The position numbers and the translations under genes were made by a program. From an uncultured Prevotella sp. (GTDB taxonomy: Bacteria > Bacteroidota > Bacteroidia > Bacteroidales > Bacteroidaceae): 43,280 nucleotides of DNA. The DNA is taken from positions 1 to 43,280 of the forward strand of contig CAMHLV010000020.1 of the NCBI GenBank assembly GCA_946186115.1. The letters run 5' to 3'. Positions 40,822-43,280 of the stretch are shown piece by piece; position 1 is the first letter of the stretch, and every line of letters starts with the position of its first letter. Under the pieces are notes generated by a model. That model worked only from the letters and a program-made list of their open reading frames with translations. It did no database searches and was not told where the DNA came from.

Positions 40822-43280
40822 ATGGCAGACATACCTATTTCCTCTCATTTCTTTACCAATAGGGATGGGAACACATTAATGAAAGAGTTTGAGGGCATTC
40901 TTCTGAACAACCCTCAAGTGAAAAACCTTGATGCCGTTGTGGGCTTTCTTCGGGCATCAGGCTATTTTTCCTTACGCCCATTTCTTGACGGTATCAACAA
41001 AGTGCGCATCCTGATTGGTATCGATGTAGATAAGTACATCGCCCGTGCCCACCAGAAAGGTGAACTCTTCTTTGGTGCAGAAGAGGAAGTAAAGGAAGAA
41101 TGCCTGAGACTATTGAAAGATGACATCGAACAGTCTCACTATACCAAGAAGGTTGAGGACGGTATGCTCCAGATGGTGCAGGACTTGATTGATGGCAAAC
41201 TGGAACTACGTGCCCATCCCTCCAAGAAGATTCATGCTAAAATCTACATTCTTTACCCAGACAATTACAACCAGCATTGCTTTGGTGCTGCCATTACTGG
41301 CAGCAGCAATCTGAGCGGCAACGGCCTGGGCATCACAGAAGAGCGCCAATATGAGTTCAATGTCAAACTGACGCAGTATGATGATGTGCAATTTGCCAAA
41401 AACGAGTTTGAACTGTTGTGGGAAGAGGCCAAGAATGTTCCCATCAATGCTGAGGACTATCAGGCCACACTTGACAAGACCTACCTGAAGGGCGATGTCA
41501 CCCCCTACGAGCTTTACATCAAGATGCTGATGGAATACTTCAGCGACCGCGTGCTGGCTATCGACCAAGACGACCCCTTCGATATGCCAGAGGGTTATAG
41601 CAAGTTTGACTATCAGGCAGATGCCGTAGTCGAGGGCTATCAGAAACTGATACGCTACGATGGTTTCTTCCTTGCTGATGTGGTGGGTCTCGGCAAGACA
41701 GTTATCGCCACGATGATTGCCAAGAAGTTCCTGATTGAGAACGGCCCTGAACATACAAAGATTTTGGTGGTCTATCCGCCTGCCGTAGAACAGAACTGGA
41801 AGACGACCTTCAAGGATTTTGGTTTGGATAAGTATGCCCGATTTGTAAGTAATGGTAGTCTTGCAAAAGTGCTCGACGAAGACAATTATGACTACTGGAA
41901 TGCCGATGAATACGATTTGGTGCTGGTCGACGAGGCCCACAAGTTCCGTAACCATACGACTGGCGCTTTCCAGCAACTACAGGAAATCTGTAAGATGCCT
42001 CGTGTGGAAACGGGCTATATTCCTGGTTACAAGAAAAAGGTGATGCTGATTTCAGCAACACCTATGAACAATACGCCAGCGGACATCTACTACCAGATAC
42101 TGATGTTCCAAGATCCGCGTCATTGCACTATCGATGGTGTTCCCAACCTGACGGCCTTCTTCTCGCCTTTGGTGGTGGAGTTCCGTAAGTTTCGCAAGCA
42201 GGAGAACTTCGACCTGAAGGAGTTTAAAAAGCTGGCCGAGAAGGTTCGCGACAGAGTGATTAAGCCTCTGACTGTTCGCCGTACAAGAACGGATATCGAG
42301 AACATTGCGCGCTATAACAAGGACGTCAACGGATTCCCCAAGGTTGACAAGCCCATCAAGAAAGAGTACGAGTTGAACGACCACTTGGCCAATCTGTTTG
42401 AGAAGGCTATGCATGTGCTCGACAAAGAGCTGACCTACGCCCGCTATCAGGCCATCGCCTATCTGAAGCCCGATGCTGCACCAGGTCTCTACGACAATGC
42501 GGAGGTTATCAGCCGCAGTTTGGCAGGCATCCGCAAAAACGGATTGGTAAAACGTCTGGAGAGTAGTTTTTACGCCTTCTGCAAATCTCTGAAAGCCTTC
42601 CGTCAGGCCAACGAAAATATGATAGACATGTGGGAGAACGACAAGATATTCATCGCTCCCGACTTGGATATCAATGCGCTGATAGAGGCTGGCTACAGCG
42701 AGGAGGAGATTGAGCAGAAGATGAACGAGAAGGCTGAGGTGAATCCCAAGAATGCCTCTTTCCAACGAAAAGACTTCGACGAGCAATACATCGAACAGCT
42801 GAGGCACGACCAGGCATTGCTCGACGATATGTGGTTAGAGTGGGAATACATCGACGACGATGATGACTCGAAGTTTGCCAAGTTCGAAGACCTGTTGAAG
42901 CATGAACTATTCAAGAAAGAGCGCAACCCAGAAGGAAAGATTGTGGTATTCTCCGAATCCGTTGATACTGTAGAATATCTACAACGCCGCATTAATCGCC
43001 AAGATGTATTGGTGATTTCTTCCCAGAACCGTAGTCAGTTATTCAAGACCATCCGCGAGAATTTCGATGCCAACTGGAAACAGCGGAAGGACGAATATAA
43101 CATCATCCTCACTACAGACGTATTGGCTGAGGGTGTCAACCTGCATCGCTCGAACATCATCATCAACTACGATACTCCTTGGAATGCCACCCGCCTGATG
43201 CAGCGCATAGGTCGTGTGAATCGTATCGGCTCTAAGGCAGGCATCATCTACAACTATGTGTTCTATCCGTCGCGACAAGG
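40822..43280 (+). CDS. PLD-nuclease/SNF2-type helicase fusion (3' end outside window)
   Basis: 819 codons are visible; the frame is still open at the window end. ATG 40822 is the first possible start, since an in-frame TGA lies 16 nt upstream. Residues about 30-190 form a phospholipase D-like domain with HAKIYI (about 138) and GSSNLSGNGL, a single HKD-type site. The SF2 SNF2-like helicase has Walker A DVVGLGKT (about 286), DEAH in VDEAHKFRN (about 369), SATPMNN, and motifs V-VI TTDVLAEGVN and QRIGRVNRIG (about 795). Such PLD-helicase fusions commonly sit beside DNA methylases in restriction-like defence loci. No partner is visible here. Confidence 0.88.
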   Translation, partial: MADIPISSHFFTNRDGNTLMKEFEGILLNNPQVKNLDAVVGFLRASGYFSLRPFLDGINKVRILIGIDVDKYIARAHQKGELFFGAEEEVKEECLRLLKDDIEQSHYTKKVEDGMLQMVQDLIDGKLELRAHPSKKIHAKIYILYPDNYNQHCFGAAITGSSNLSGNGLGITEERQYEFNVKLTQYDDVQFAKNEFELLWEEAKNVPINAEDYQATLDKTYLKGDVTPYELYIKMLMEYFSDRVLAIDQDDPFDMPEGYSKFDYQADAVVEGYQKLIRYDGFFLADVVGLGKTVIATMIAKKFLIENGPEHTKILVVYPPAVEQNWKTTFKDFGLDKYARFVSNGSLAKVLDEDNYDYWNADEYDLVLVDEAHKFRNHTTGAFQQLQEICKMPRVETGYIPGYKKKVMLISATPMNNTPADIYYQILMFQDPRHCTIDGVPNLTAFFSPLVVEFRKFRKQENFDLKEFKKLAEKVRDRVIKPLTVRRTRTDIENIARYNKDVNGFPKVDKPIKKEYELNDHLANLFEKAMHVLDKELTYARYQAIAYLKPDAAPGLYDNAEVISRSLAGIRKNGLVKRLESSFYAFCKSLKAFRQANENMIDMWENDKIFIAPDLDINALIEAGYSEEEIEQKMNEKAEVNPKNASFQRKDFDEQYIEQLRHDQALLDDMWLEWEYIDDDDDSKFAKFEDLLKHELFKKERNPEGKIVVFSESVDTVEYLQRRINRQDVLVISSQNRSQLFKTIRENFDANWKQRKDEYNIILTTDVLAEGVNLHRSNIIINYDTPWNATRLMQRIGRVNRIGSKAGIIYNYVFYPSRQ

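Overview
The window reads as a chromosomal segment of a Bacteroidota bacterium, most likely a Prevotella-like member of the Bacteroidales. Three things point there. Most promoters I can place have the Bacteroidota -7 box TAnnTTTG, several with TTTG or TTG about 20 nt upstream, and Shine-Dalgarno sequences are weak. A complete bat (aerotolerance) operon is present. The gene families (LolA-like chaperone, AddB-like nuclease, kinase-RapZ fusion, signal-peptide GH51) are typical of that group. No tRNA or rRNA gene was seen.

Layout. 1-4139 (+): the 3' end of methylmalonyl-CoA mutase, a terminator, then four tightly overlapping genes: a kinase-fold/RapZ C-terminal fusion, a URO-D/MtaA-like corrinoid methyltransferase, a stand-alone MetH reactivation domain and a small membrane protein. 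4120-11370 (-): recQ and recJ (overlapping), a LolA-like chaperone and an AddB-like nuclease. 11622-18027 (+): glmS, carA, carB. 18126-19271 (+): a cytoplasmic receiver-histidine kinase hybrid behind a palindrome-covered promoter. 19409-21408 (-): SPFH protein, NfeD and a membrane-anchored HTH regulator. 21631-24537 (+): GH51 arabinofuranosidase and a TPR protein. 24672-33087 (+): the bat operon (moxR, DUF58, a membrane protein, batA, fused batB-batC, fused batD-batE), followed by a PAP2 phosphatase and a cysteine-desulfidase-like (CyuA) gene.

From about 35.4 kb the character changes. There is a candidate minus-strand small RNA, then a GC-richer accessory cluster (35850-40210). It holds an unknown protein, a 39-aa ORF containing a G7/C7 hairpin, an M15 endolysin-like peptidase, a phage-replisome-organiser-like protein, a T7 gp4-type primase-helicase with an acidic Phe-terminated tail, a zinc-ribbon protein and a six-unit 22-bp iteron-like array. 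This looks like the replication module of a phage, satellite or domesticated element, but no integrase, capsid or relaxase gene is visible. After a nested palindromic repeat, a promoter drives about 330 nt of highly structured untranslated RNA followed by a PLD-nuclease/SNF2-helicase fusion. That gene runs off the window and is probably the first gene of a DNA-defence locus.

Two cross-cutting observations stand out. Tandem heptamers of unrelated sequence sit on gene junctions. Where they follow a gene they carry stop codons in the sense strand; at the batB/batC fusion and in the batD signal peptide the sense strand of the repeat is stop-free and encodes hydrophobic residues. The helicase leader RNA can form two mutually exclusive long-range stems. 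All functional calls are from sequence reading alone; no database search was run.
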